From assembly GCA_013151965.1 (NCBI GenBank), contig JAADHF010000118.1, positions 18,920-69,007 of the forward strand: a stretch of 50,088 nucleotides of DNA. Reading direction: 5' to 3'. This document shows positions 1-7,561 of the stretch, in pieces. Position numbers and translations under genes: made by a program. The notes below the pieces were generated by a model that was given only the letters and a program-made list of their open reading frames with translations, did no database searches and was not told where the DNA came from. The stretch's first letter is position 1; every line of letters begins with the position of its first letter. This DNA is from Spirochaetota bacterium (GTDB lineage: Bacteria; Spirochaetota; Spirochaetia; SZUA-6).

Positions 1-1283
1 AAGCCGAAATGTTGGGGTATAAAGAGAACCAGTTCAGGAATATAGGTAACAAGTAAAAGTACTACAAGAAGTACAATTATCATCGGAAATATTTCCTTAA
101 TGATAATCTGTAATGAAGTGCCCGAGATACCGGATACGATGAACAGGAGCATTCCCATTGGGGGTGTAGACAGGCCGATCATCATGTTAAGTACTATCAC
201 AACTCCGAAATGTACGAGGTCTATGCCTAATGTCTTAACAAGCGGCAGAACCATGGGAATAAAAACAACAATAATCGTTGAGGTATCGATAAACATTCCC
301 AGCAGTATAAATAAGACATTTATTATCATAAGAAGTACATATTTATTCTGCGTAATACCGAGCATAAAACCTGCAATTACCTGCGGGATATGTTCATAAG
401 CAACAATATATGAAAAGGTAAATGCCGCTCCTACGATGAGAGAGATAATGCCTGTTGTTTTTACCGTTTCAACAATAACCTGAAGAAGCTCCTTAAGCCC
501 CATTGCTCTATAGACAAATATCGATATTATTATCGCATAAAAAGCTGCAAGAGCACCTGCCTCCGTAGGTGTTACAACGCCGGTATATATCCCGCCGAGC
601 AGTATAACCGGAGTCATAAGTGCGGGAATAGCCCTGAATGTATATACAGCAAACTGTTTAAATGTATATTTTTCCCCGCGCGGGTAATTACGTTTATTGG
701 CGATAAATGCTATATATAACATCAGCGCTACTCCGATAAGAATACCAGGCACCATACCCCCTAAAAACAGGTCTCCTATGGAAGCTCCGGAAAGCATCGC
801 ATAGAAAACCATCGGTATACTCGGAGGGAAAATCGGTCCTATTGTCGCAGATGCCGCTGTTATTGCACAGCTGAAACCGTCATCATAGCCGTGGTCCCGC
901 ATAGTTTCTATTTCCATTATGCCGAGGCCGGAAGCATCCGCGACAGCAGAACCTGTCATGCCTGAAAATATTATGGAAGCTATAACATTAACATGCCCCA
1001 TTCCTCCCTTTAGTTTGCCCACCAGAGAACTGGCGAATTTAAATACCATCTCGGTTACTCTTCCCGTATTCATTATTTTTGCAGTAAAAATAAACAGAGG
1101 AACAGCCATAAGGATGTATTTGGAAAAGAGATTTGTGAGAACCTGATTTGCCACAAGCCCCATATCCAGCCCTTTAACAAGCATGTAAAAGATAGAAGTT
1201 ACAATCATTCCAAGTGCAATCGGAATACGAATAACAAAGATGAGAACAAAACAGATAAGAAACACAATAAGTGCAATGTTCAT
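1..1283 (-). CDS. dctM: TRAP transporter large permease DctM (3' end cut by window edge)
   Basis: My own translation of the minus strand from the ATG at 1283 gives an open frame of 427 codons that runs off the left edge without a stop. The family is usually about 425-430 aa, so only a few residues should be missing. The product is very hydrophobic throughout (about 11-12 membrane segments). It carries the DctM signatures: a SGMTGSAVADASGLG motif near residue 100, FPPSIPM near 140, and VTPTEAGALAA near 215. It is the channel subunit of a sodium-driven, binding-protein-dependent importer of organic acids or sugar acids. The start lies 1 nt after the dctQ stop, so the two are translationally coupled. 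The substrate cannot be read from the sequence. Confidence 0.93.
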   Translation of the reverse strand, partial: MNIALIVFLICFVLIFVIRIPIALGMIVTSIFYMLVKGLDMGLVANQVLTNLFSKYILMAVPLFIFTAKIMNTGRVTEMVFKFASSLVGKLKGGMGHVNVIASIIFSGMTGSAVADASGLGIMEIETMRDHGYDDGFSCAITAASATIGPIFPPSIPMVFYAMLSGASIGDLFLGGMVPGILIGVALMLYIAFIANKRNYPRGEKYTFKQFAVYTFRAIPALMTPVILLGGIYTGVVTPTEAGALAAFYAIIISIFVYRAMGLKELLQVIVETVKTTGIISLIVGAAFTFSYIVAYEHIPQVIAGFMLGITQNKYVLLMIINVLFILLGMFIDTSTIIVVFIPMVLPLVKTLGIDLVHFGVVIVLNMMIGLSTPPMGMLLFIVSGISGTSLQIIIKEIFPMIIVLLVVLLLVTYIPELVLFIPQHFG

Positions 1284-1284
1284 A

Positions 1285-1797
1285 CTATACTTCCCCCCTT
1301 GCCAATTTTCTGAAATCGAGAAAAATATCATACACAGAACGACCTATAATTATGATGCTGAAAACAATATAGGGAGAAAAGGCAATGTTAAATGGTATCT
1401 TAAGTACAGTGGATTTCTGGAAAGCCATAAATTGTATATAATCATATGTGGGGCCGAATGCTATTATAAGACCAACGGAGATAAGGGCATTACCTAAAAG
1501 CCTGAATACAAGCTGCCCGCGGGGCTTCATTTTATCATAGACAATACCGAAAACCACATGCTCTTTAGCCCTTCTTGCATAGCATGCCCCTAAAATAGTA
1601 GTCCAGATAAAGCCGAAAATTGTTACTTCATAAGGCCAGGTCAAAGGATCATTAAGAAAATACCTGAAAAAAATCTGAAGTATAAAAACAATAAACATAA
1701 TGGAAAAGGCTGCTACCGGAATATATATTTCAAAAAAATCCAGTATAAATTGTCCTATCCTTAAAAGGAGCGGTTTTGGCTTAATTTCAGAATTCAT
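1285..1797 (-). CDS. dctQ: TRAP transporter small permease DctQ
   Basis: This 170-aa protein has four predicted membrane segments (about residues 25-45, 60-80, 97-117 and 138-158), the size and layout of DctQ, the small membrane subunit that pairs with DctM. It has the family-like stretch RYFLNDPLTWPYEVTIF around residues 45-61, where the conserved W/E of the second helix lies. It sits between dctP and dctM in the usual P-Q-M order on the minus strand. The 128-bp gap to dctP holds a strong hairpin (1867-1893), which may lower permease expression relative to the binding protein. Confidence 0.9.
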   Translation of the reverse strand: MNSEIKPKPLLLRIGQFILDFFEIYIPVAAFSIMFIVFILQIFFRYFLNDPLTWPYEVTIFGFIWTTILGACYARRAKEHVVFGIVYDKMKPRGQLVFRLLGNALISVGLIIAFGPTYDYIQFMAFQKSTVLKIPFNIAFSPYIVFSIIIIGRSVYDIFLDFRKLARGEV

Positions 1798-1866
1798 ATT
1801 TTACCTCTTCCCATAACCTTTAAATAATCTCATGTAAAATGTAAATACGTACCCGGAATTATAGTG

Positions 1867-1893
1867 TGACCCCGCCGAAGACCGGCGGGGTCA
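1867..1893 (-). terminator. Intra-operon hairpin between dctP and dctQ
   Basis: The arms TGACCCCGCCG (1867-1877) and CGGCGGGGTCA (1883-1893) are perfect complements of 11 bp around a 5-nt loop. On the minus strand the hairpin is not followed by a clear U-tract. It therefore looks like a partial terminator or an mRNA-stabilising hairpin at the 3' end of dctP rather than a full stop. Such elements are common between binding-protein and permease genes, where the binding protein is needed in excess. Confidence 0.6.
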
Positions 1894-1925
1894 GATTATG
1901 TTTATTTAAAAAATCTATAGCAGTT

Positions 1926-2951
1926 TTACTTTCCCAGCGCCTGTACTTCTTTAAACAGTTTCATATTCCAGCTTCCGCTGATCTGTTTATTATCCAGATA
2001 CATCTTCTGGGCATACTTTATAAAAGCTTCTTTATCCGGCTTTACAATGACCATTCCCTTGCTTTTAAAGAAGGCAAGCAGTTCCGATTCTGCTTTCAGG
2101 TTTGTATCATCACATACCTTCCGTGCGGCTTCCACGGCTTTATATACCTTTGCCTGAATATCCGGGGATAAAGATTCCCATTTCTTTTCGTTAATCGTCG
2201 GGAAAATAGGATTGATATAATGGTCCGTAAGAATGATGTATTTGGTTACTTCATAGAACTTTGCATTCTTATCCGTAGGCAGCGGGTTATCCTGCCCGTC
2301 TATGGTACCGGTCTTAAGAGCCAGATAAACTTCCGTAAAGCTTAATGGTGTGGGATTGGCGCCTAAAGCCTTGCCCATGAAGAGCCATGTAGGAGTATTC
2401 GGCATTCTTAACTTTACACCTTTCATATCCGCCGGAGTTCTAACAACACGGCCTATATCCCTTAAATCGAGCTCTCTTGTTCCGAGATAAAAAGCACCGA
2501 GAGGACGCACACCGGTCTTTTTCGCAATATCAGCAAAGATTTTTTTACCGATGGGACCATTAAAAGTCTTTGTCATGTGGTTATAGTCTTTAAACATATA
2601 TGCCGCGGCAAACATCGACATATAGGGAACATATTGGGCGAGCCAGTTCGGCCCCGTATAGACCATATCCAGAGTTCCCTTCCTTATCGCTGCCTGGGCC
2701 GCTTCCTGTGTAAAAAGCTGGCCGGACGGGAAAATACTTACCTCTACCTGGCCATTTGTCAATTTCTCCAGTGTGTTCTTAAACACATACATAGCCTTTG
2801 TATGCGCATCATTCGGAACAGAGACCGAGCTCCATACAATTTTAATCTTTTTAGGAGCAGCCTGTTTTCCCTTTTCCGCCTGTCCTGTCGCGAAAGTAAA
2901 GGAAGCGAGCATCACCAGAGCCACAAAGAGAATAAAAATTTTCTTTGTCAT
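1926..2951 (-). CDS. dctP: TRAP transporter substrate-binding protein DctP
   Basis: This is a 341-aa periplasmic solute-binding protein of the DctP/TRAP family. An N-terminal signal peptide (residues 1-21, a Lys-rich start and then a hydrophobic stretch) ends in FATGQAEKG, a cleavage and linker style characteristic of spirochaete exported proteins. There is no lipobox cysteine, so signal peptidase I cleavage is expected. The central block around residues 180-225 (KLRMPNTPTW, then LSFTEVYLALKTGTIDGQDN) is the family core. The Arg in KLRMP is the residue that normally clamps the substrate carboxylate. The ATG is preceded by a strong GAGGAGG site. Context with IclR, a UroD-like protein and a DapA-like lyase suggests uptake of an organic or sugar acid; the ligand is not predictable. 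Confidence 0.93.
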   Translation of the reverse strand: MTKKIFILFVALVMLASFTFATGQAEKGKQAAPKKIKIVWSSVSVPNDAHTKAMYVFKNTLEKLTNGQVEVSIFPSGQLFTQEAAQAAIRKGTLDMVYTGPNWLAQYVPYMSMFAAAYMFKDYNHMTKTFNGPIGKKIFADIAKKTGVRPLGAFYLGTRELDLRDIGRVVRTPADMKGVKLRMPNTPTWLFMGKALGANPTPLSFTEVYLALKTGTIDGQDNPLPTDKNAKFYEVTKYIILTDHYINPIFPTINEKKWESLSPDIQAKVYKAVEAARKVCDDTNLKAESELLAFFKSKGMVIVKPDKEAFIKYAQKMYLDNKQISGSWNMKLFKEVQALGK

Positions 2952-2999
2952 AATAAACCTCCTCGATATATATAGTTTTTATTAAGGCCATTATCTAAA

Positions 3000-3014
3000 C
3001 TGTTCAACGAACAG
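3000..3014. promoter_or_regulatory. Palindrome CTGTTC-AAC-GAACAG, candidate IclR operator upstream of dctP
   Basis: A perfect 6-bp inverted repeat with a 3-bp centre lies about 50 bp upstream of the dctP start, between dctP and the iclR-type gene. IclR regulators bind short pseudo-palindromes in the promoters of neighbouring catabolic operons. Position and symmetry fit, but no core promoter could be fixed with confidence. Confidence 0.4.
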
Positions 3015-3057
3015 AACCTTAATCACATAAACAGGTAATCCCTTCCCTGCTTTTTTA

Positions 3058-3825
3058 TCACAGGGGACTGTAGCCCATCTTTTTAGAGATATTTAATGCA
3101 ACCTTTTTTATAAGCTCACCCATTCCGGGCACCTTCTCCGGAGTAATACGCTGTGTCGGGCCGGAGATACTGATGGAAGCGTAAACATTACCTGAAAAAT
3201 CGAAAATCGGGGCGCCTATGCAGCGGACACCCTCCTCATGTTCGATATCATCTATCGCATAACCTCTTTCAGCGGTGATTTTAAGCTCTTTAAGAAGTTT
3301 ATCCTTACTTGTTAAAGTATTCTCCGTATATCGTTTTAAACCGCTTTTTAAAATTATCCTCTCTATTTCATCTCTATCCTGCATTGCAAGAATGGCTTTA
3401 CCAACCGCCGTGCAGTAGAGCGGTGCTCTTACTCCTATTACAGAATAGGTTCTTAAACTCTTTGTGGATTCGAAACATTCAACATAAAGAACTTCATCAT
3501 CGTCAAGAATCGTAAGATGAACAGTCTCGTCTAATTCTCTGTTAAGGTCCTGCAAAAACGGCCTGGATATTCTTCTCACTTCCAGATTCTCCTGCGCACG
3601 GACACCGAATTCCACAAGTTTAGGCCCGAGATGATACGCATTCGTATCGTGCTGTTTTTCAAGAATCCCTGCACTTAAAAGAGTGATGATTATCTCATAG
3701 GTGCTGCTCTTGGGAAGATCGAGTATCCTCGATATTTCAGGAACCGTAAGGCTTTTTTCCTGGGAAATTAATTCAAGTATCTTCACTGCTTTATAGACAG
3801 ACTTGACTGCCGTTTTTTTATCCAT
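3058..3825 (-). CDS. IclR-family transcriptional regulator
   Basis: This 255-aa protein has an N-terminal winged helix (about residues 8-65, with SLTVPEISRILDLPKSSTYEI as the helix-turn-helix) and a C-terminal IclR effector domain (about 80-250). The effector domain carries the typical RAPLYCTAVGKAILA and GYAIDDIEHEEGVRCIGAPIF signatures. IclR proteins are small-molecule-responsive regulators of catabolic operons. It lies upstream of dctPQM on the same strand and divergent from the UroD/DapA-like pair, so it probably controls one or both units. The 76-bp region 3826-3901 would hold its promoter and that of the divergent pair; no consensus boxes are obvious there. Confidence 0.93.
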   Translation of the reverse strand: MDKKTAVKSVYKAVKILELISQEKSLTVPEISRILDLPKSSTYEIIITLLSAGILEKQHDTNAYHLGPKLVEFGVRAQENLEVRRISRPFLQDLNRELDETVHLTILDDDEVLYVECFESTKSLRTYSVIGVRAPLYCTAVGKAILAMQDRDEIERIILKSGLKRYTENTLTSKDKLLKELKITAERGYAIDDIEHEEGVRCIGAPIFDFSGNVYASISISGPTQRITPEKVPGMGELIKKVALNISKKMGYSPL

Positions 3826-3901
3826 AGTTTTCCCACTATTTAAGAATCTTCAGTAATCCGCTGCTTTACAAATTATCCGTAATAGCGTATATTAATCGTA
3901 T

Positions 3902-4933
3902 ATGCAGTTAAATAATAATACGGACAGATCAGGTTGTCAAGAAAAAATAAAAAAGAAATTTTCTTTCTATGAAGAGTTCTGGAAAAAAAACGGACCCTTC
4001 CCCATACTTTTTTCGGAACCTCACATTGCAAAATCAAAAAACTATATAAAATACAATCTTGTCGAGCAGCATAATGACGTTCACAAACTCTTTGAGGACA
4101 GTCTTTTAGCAATCGAACCGTACCTTTCATTAGCAGATGACGGCATACCTGCGATACGTCCGGATCTCGGAACCACATTATTACCGGGCAGTCTTAACCT
4201 TCCCATAAAAGTACAGCCCAATCAGCATCCCTGGCTTAAAAAACACATGAGCCTGGAAGAATATGTTTCTCTTCCTGATAATTTTTCTCTGCAAAGACTT
4301 AGAAACGGTGAAGTTAAGACTGCAGAAGAATTTTACAAATTATTTCTTGCAGGCAAAAAAAGACGGACTATAAGCCCATATATATTTCCGTATGTACCGG
4401 ATACCCAGGGTATTTTCGACCTCACACATCTCATAATAGGGGAAAATATTTTCTTTTCCCTGTATGATAAACCCGAACTTGTCCAAAGTGCTCAGGTAAA
4501 AAGTCTTGATCTTTTTCTCTCTGCAACAAGGTTATTTAAAAGGCTTATAGGTGTAAGAACCTTCGTACTACCCTATATTAAAAAGGCCATAAAACCCTTC
4601 GGAAGATGTTTTTTTCACTTCTGCGGCAGACATGAAGATTTTCTCCAGATGATATGCAATATGAATGAAGTGTCCGCACTCAACCTTGGAAATCCGGAAG
4701 CGTACGACCTCGAGTACCTGTTTCATCTGCTCGGTAAAACACACACGGTCTATTTTGGTCACCTCCCGCTGCTGTACGGGGAAAGTGCGGAAACTTACCT
4801 TGAAAGACTGGCAGGCTACTGCAAAAGATTCAAAGCACGTCTTATACTGGTGGCTGATTATCATCCGGGAAGCGATACGGAGAAAATATGTCTGGTTAAT
4901 ATCTGGCATAGACTTACAGGAAAAATATTATGA
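3902..4933 (+). CDS. Uroporphyrinogen decarboxylase (URO-D) superfamily protein
   Basis: This 343-aa protein belongs to the URO-D/methyltransferase-A superfamily (TIM barrel). Clues are the N-terminal DVHKLFEDSLLAIEPYLSLADDG block, DLGTTLLPGSL, the FHFCGRHEDFLQ segment around residue 240, and NLGNPEAYDLEYLF. It is not the heme enzyme HemE: there is no heme operon here, and the spirochaete-type homologs next to transporters are uncharacterised, possibly corrinoid-linked methyltransferases or lyases. No good ribosome-binding site precedes the first ATG at 3902, so the start is tentative. Its TGA overlaps the next gene's ATG by 4 nt, which implies a joint role with the DapA-like lyase. Confidence 0.75.
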   Translation: MQLNNNTDRSGCQEKIKKKFSFYEEFWKKNGPFPILFSEPHIAKSKNYIKYNLVEQHNDVHKLFEDSLLAIEPYLSLADDGIPAIRPDLGTTLLPGSLNLPIKVQPNQHPWLKKHMSLEEYVSLPDNFSLQRLRNGEVKTAEEFYKLFLAGKKRRTISPYIFPYVPDTQGIFDLTHLIIGENIFFSLYDKPELVQSAQVKSLDLFLSATRLFKRLIGVRTFVLPYIKKAIKPFGRCFFHFCGRHEDFLQMICNMNEVSALNLGNPEAYDLEYLFHLLGKTHTVYFGHLPLLYGESAETYLERLAGYCKRFKARLILVADYHPGSDTEKICLVNIWHRLTGKIL

Positions 4934-5829
4934 ATTTAGACGGCATTATTACAGTACTGAACACCCCTTTTACAGAGGATAACAGAGTCGATATCGACTC
5001 TGTTATCAGAAATACCCGCTATGCATTGGATTCTAAAGTAGCAGGATTTTTAGTTCCTGCAATGGCGGGCGAAGTTGATAAACTTACCGAAGAAGAAAGA
5101 AGCATAATTGTGGAAACCGTTGTGGCAGAGACAGCAGGCACTGTTCCTGTAATAGGCGGTGCATCGGCGCCCACTCAAAAAGAGAGACTATACTATACGG
5201 AAAAACTGATAAAAATTGGCTGCAGCGGAATACTGGTGAGTATTCCATATACGGATAAAATCTCGTATAAAAGGTATATCCGTGAGATAAACAGACTGCA
5301 CCCCCCTCTTCTCATGATACAGGACTGGGATTTCAGCGGCTGCGGCATACCGGTACCGGTTATTGCGGAGCTCTTTAACGAAATTGAATCCTTTAAATCG
5401 CTGAAAATCGAAACCATTCCTGCGGGGGTAAAATATACCGATGTAAAAAACGCTACATCCGGCAGGCTGCATGTTGCAGGAGGCTGGGCGGTTATGCAGA
5501 TGATAGAAGCTCTCGACCGCGGAGTAAATGCCTTTATGCCGACCGGCATGCACGAAATCTATGTGGAGATTTTTAAGAGATACGGAAGCGGCTGCAGGGA
5601 AGATGCAAAGAAACTATTTAACAGGATTCTGCCTGTCCTGGCATTCGCAAATCAGCACCTGGATATTTCCGTTCATTTCTTTAAGAGACTTCTATACAAA
5701 CAGGGGATATACTCTACCCCGCTTGTGCGGCAACCCATACTTCCATTCGATAAATATCATACCCGCATAACCGACGAACTGATTACAGAAGTAAAAAAGA
5801 TAACTGCGGACATTTCCTTATTACAGTAA
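4930..5829 (+). CDS. DapA-superfamily (dihydrodipicolinate synthase/N-acetylneuraminate lyase-like) protein, non-canonical active site
   Basis: This 299-aa TIM-barrel protein has the class I aldolase layout of DapA. The Schiff-base lysine is kept at K159 in SLKIE. The other catalytic positions differ from DapA. The GTTGE loop reads AMAGE (residues 44-48), the PYY tyrosine pair reads PYT (106-108), and the catalytic tyrosine motif YNVP is replaced by IQDWD (130-134). It is therefore probably not lysine-biosynthetic DapA but an aldolase or dehydratase for another substrate. It is translationally coupled to the URO-D-like gene and close to the TRAP importer, which points to catabolism of an imported acid. 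Confidence 0.8.
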   Translation: MNLDGIITVLNTPFTEDNRVDIDSVIRNTRYALDSKVAGFLVPAMAGEVDKLTEEERSIIVETVVAETAGTVPVIGGASAPTQKERLYYTEKLIKIGCSGILVSIPYTDKISYKRYIREINRLHPPLLMIQDWDFSGCGIPVPVIAELFNEIESFKSLKIETIPAGVKYTDVKNATSGRLHVAGGWAVMQMIEALDRGVNAFMPTGMHEIYVEIFKRYGSGCREDAKKLFNRILPVLAFANQHLDISVHFFKRLLYKQGIYSTPLVRQPILPFDKYHTRITDELITEVKKITADISLLQ

Positions 5830-5846
5830 CTGCTTCGGTAATTTTT

Positions 5847-6239
5847 TCAGGAATCCCGGCTATCAGATTTAAGTTCCATTATGCCCTTTAATTGTTTCAA
5901 AAGGCCGCTACGAATTTTCTCATTGGGGATCTTTCTAAAAAGTTTTAAAAATGTTTCTTCTTCACGCGTCAGGTGGTAGTGAAATTCATCTTCTTTTTTA
6001 TAAATATTATCAACATCAGCGATTATCTTCGGAATACTGTCTTCGAAAAAATATTGTACCGGTATTTCCAGCGCTTTTGAAATATCGAGGAGCCTGTTAA
6101 CACTTATTTTAGTATTGCCTTTTTCATACTTTTGAATTTGCTGGAAAGAAACATTGATCTTTTCAGCAAGCTCAATCTGTGTTAAACTCCTCTCTTTACG
6201 AAATTTTTTTATTAATCTTCCGATTCTCTCATTTATCAT
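5847..6239 (-). CDS. XRE-family (Cro/CI-type) transcriptional regulator
   Basis: This 130-aa protein has an N-terminal HTH_3 domain (about residues 5-65). The helix-turn-helix is LTQIELAEKINVSFQQIQKYE, followed by the common VNRLLDISKALEIPVQYFF. The C-terminal 60 residues are charged and helical without a recognisable domain. It is convergent with the DapA-like gene and divergent from a single-domain response regulator. The shared 116-bp intergenic region has two direct repeats that cover the likely -10 boxes, so this protein is the best local candidate to bind them and repress both itself and the neighbour. Confidence 0.9.
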   Translation of the reverse strand: MINERIGRLIKKFRKERSLTQIELAEKINVSFQQIQKYEKGNTKISVNRLLDISKALEIPVQYFFEDSIPKIIADVDNIYKKEDEFHYHLTREEETFLKLFRKIPNEKIRSGLLKQLKGIMELKSDSRDS

Positions 6240-6290
6240 TTAAACTTCTTTATTTTTATAGTCAAAAGGGAAATATTTCTACAAACTGAC

Positions 6291-6335
6291 GGTAGTATTA
6301 TACTGTTGACAAACAACTATCCATGGTAGTATTAT
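6291..6335. promoter_or_regulatory. Divergent promoter region with two GGTAGTATTAT direct repeats
   Basis: Two identical 11-bp repeats lie at 6291-6301 and 6325-6335. A plus-strand promoter TTGACA (6306-6311), 18-bp spacer, TATTAT (6330-6335) reads toward the response regulator, and its -10 is inside repeat 2. The complement of repeat 1 contains TATAAT (6302-6297 on the minus strand), a possible -10 for the XRE gene. The layout suggests a repressor that covers both start sites, probably the XRE protein. The same GGTAGTATT core recurs near 32.2 kb. Confidence 0.6.
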
Positions 6336-6355
6336 CAAAGCGGTTATATTAAGAT

Positions 6356-6706
6356 ATGGAAAAGAAACTTCTTATTGTAGATGATAACAAGTATATAAGA
6401 AACTTTTTAAAAGATTTCTTAGATCTTCCAGGCTGTTCCATAGATACGGCAGAAAACGGAAAAGAAGCGGTCGAAATGTTTTCCAGGGAAAAATACTTTT
6501 TAGTTATTACCGATGTTGATATGCCCGAAATGGATGGAACTGCACTGTCACGGTATATTAAACTCCACTACCCTTATACGTATATTATTGTAATGAGCGG
6601 GGAAAATAATCTCGATTCATTTGCTAAAATGGGCATAAAGAATTATTTTTCGAAACCCCTAAATCTCACGAAAATCAGAAATAAGATTCTCGAAATAATT
6701 TCTTAA
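6356..6706 (+). CDS. Single-domain response regulator (receiver only, CheY-like)
   Basis: This 116-aa protein is a complete receiver domain and nothing else. It has the acidic pair D9/D10, phospho-acceptor D53 in VITDVDMPEMDG, and the conserved Lys in FSKPLN near residue 100. It would act by protein-protein interaction after phosphorylation by a kinase encoded elsewhere; no kinase is adjacent. Transcription probably starts near 6342 from the promoter at 6306-6335, leaving a very short leader without a clear Shine-Dalgarno sequence. Confidence 0.93.
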   Translation: MEKKLLIVDDNKYIRNFLKDFLDLPGCSIDTAENGKEAVEMFSREKYFLVITDVDMPEMDGTALSRYIKLHYPYTYIIVMSGENNLDSFAKMGIKNYFSKPLNLTKIRNKILEIIS

Positions 6707-6810
6707 CGGAAAATAATCTTAACAGCATTGTTTATTGTAATCATTCCACTCATCGAATAGTTAAACAATCTACTGGACATCCTTAAAAAAATGTTTATTC
6801 TTAACCTATC

Positions 6811-7473
6811 ATGCCGCGGGGAATAAAAGATATTCCTGAATATAACAGGCCAAGGGAAAAACTTGCCGAAAAAGGGGCGCAGGCCCTTTCCAATTCTGAG
6901 CTTATTGCCGTAATTATCGGAAGCGGCATAAAGGGGAAAAACGTATTAAGGATAGCGGAAGATATTAACAAAATACTTTTAAAGAATTATAGTAATACTA
7001 CTTTCGAAGAACTTAAAAGGGTGGAAGGGATCGGTAATGCCGGGGCATCCCGGATTGCAGGAGCAATAGAACTTACAAAGAGATTTATTTTAAAAGATGA
7101 AATAAGAATAAAATCACCGGTCGATATTGTCAAACTTGTATCCGGGTTAAAGAGTAAAAAGCAGGAATATTTTTTAACCCTTACACTGAACGGAGCCTCG
7201 AATCTTATCCAAAGACGGACGGTTTTTATCGGCACGCTCGACCGGAGTATCGTTCATCCGAGAGAAGTATTTGCCGATGCAATCTCCGATCATGCCGCTG
7301 CTGTCATTTTTATACATAATCATCCTTCAGGTAATACTGAACCCAGCAAAGACGATATTTCAATTACAAACAGATTGGTGGAGGTCGGAAAGATTATCGG
7401 AATAGAGGTACTGGAGCATATCATTATTGCCAAAGACAGCTACTTCAGCTTTAAAGAACACCGTCTCATCTGA
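6811..7473 (+). CDS. radC: RadC/MPN-domain (JAMM) protein
   Basis: This 220-aa protein is full length for RadC. An N-terminal helix-hairpin-helix-like part (residues 1-95, with VEGIGNAGASRIAGAIEL) is followed by the JAMM metalloprotease-like domain (about 100-220). The metal-binding motif is HNHPSG (H169, H171) with the Asp at 181. RadC was first named a DNA-repair protein; its true biochemical role is unsettled. The neighbourhood gives no further hint. No ribosome-binding site is visible before the ATG, although the N-terminus matches the family start. Confidence 0.92.
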   Translation: MPRGIKDIPEYNRPREKLAEKGAQALSNSELIAVIIGSGIKGKNVLRIAEDINKILLKNYSNTTFEELKRVEGIGNAGASRIAGAIELTKRFILKDEIRIKSPVDIVKLVSGLKSKKQEYFLTLTLNGASNLIQRRTVFIGTLDRSIVHPREVFADAISDHAAAVIFIHNHPSGNTEPSKDDISITNRLVEVGKIIGIEVLEHIIIAKDSYFSFKEHRLI

Positions 7474-7561
7474 TTCTCCGGCTTATATATACACTGCCAA
7501 TCGATGCTGGTGTCTGTAATACAAAGCTGTTAGAATCGATAATAAAATAATTGGAGTTTTA

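Noticed and set aside
1866..2171. 101-codon plus-strand frame opposite dctP
   Set aside because: It spans the intra-operon hairpin and the 3' end of dctP and has no ribosome-binding site.
3902..4933. HemE (uroporphyrinogen decarboxylase) assignment
   Set aside because: No other heme genes nearby, coupling to a lyase next to a TRAP importer, and only superfamily-level motifs.
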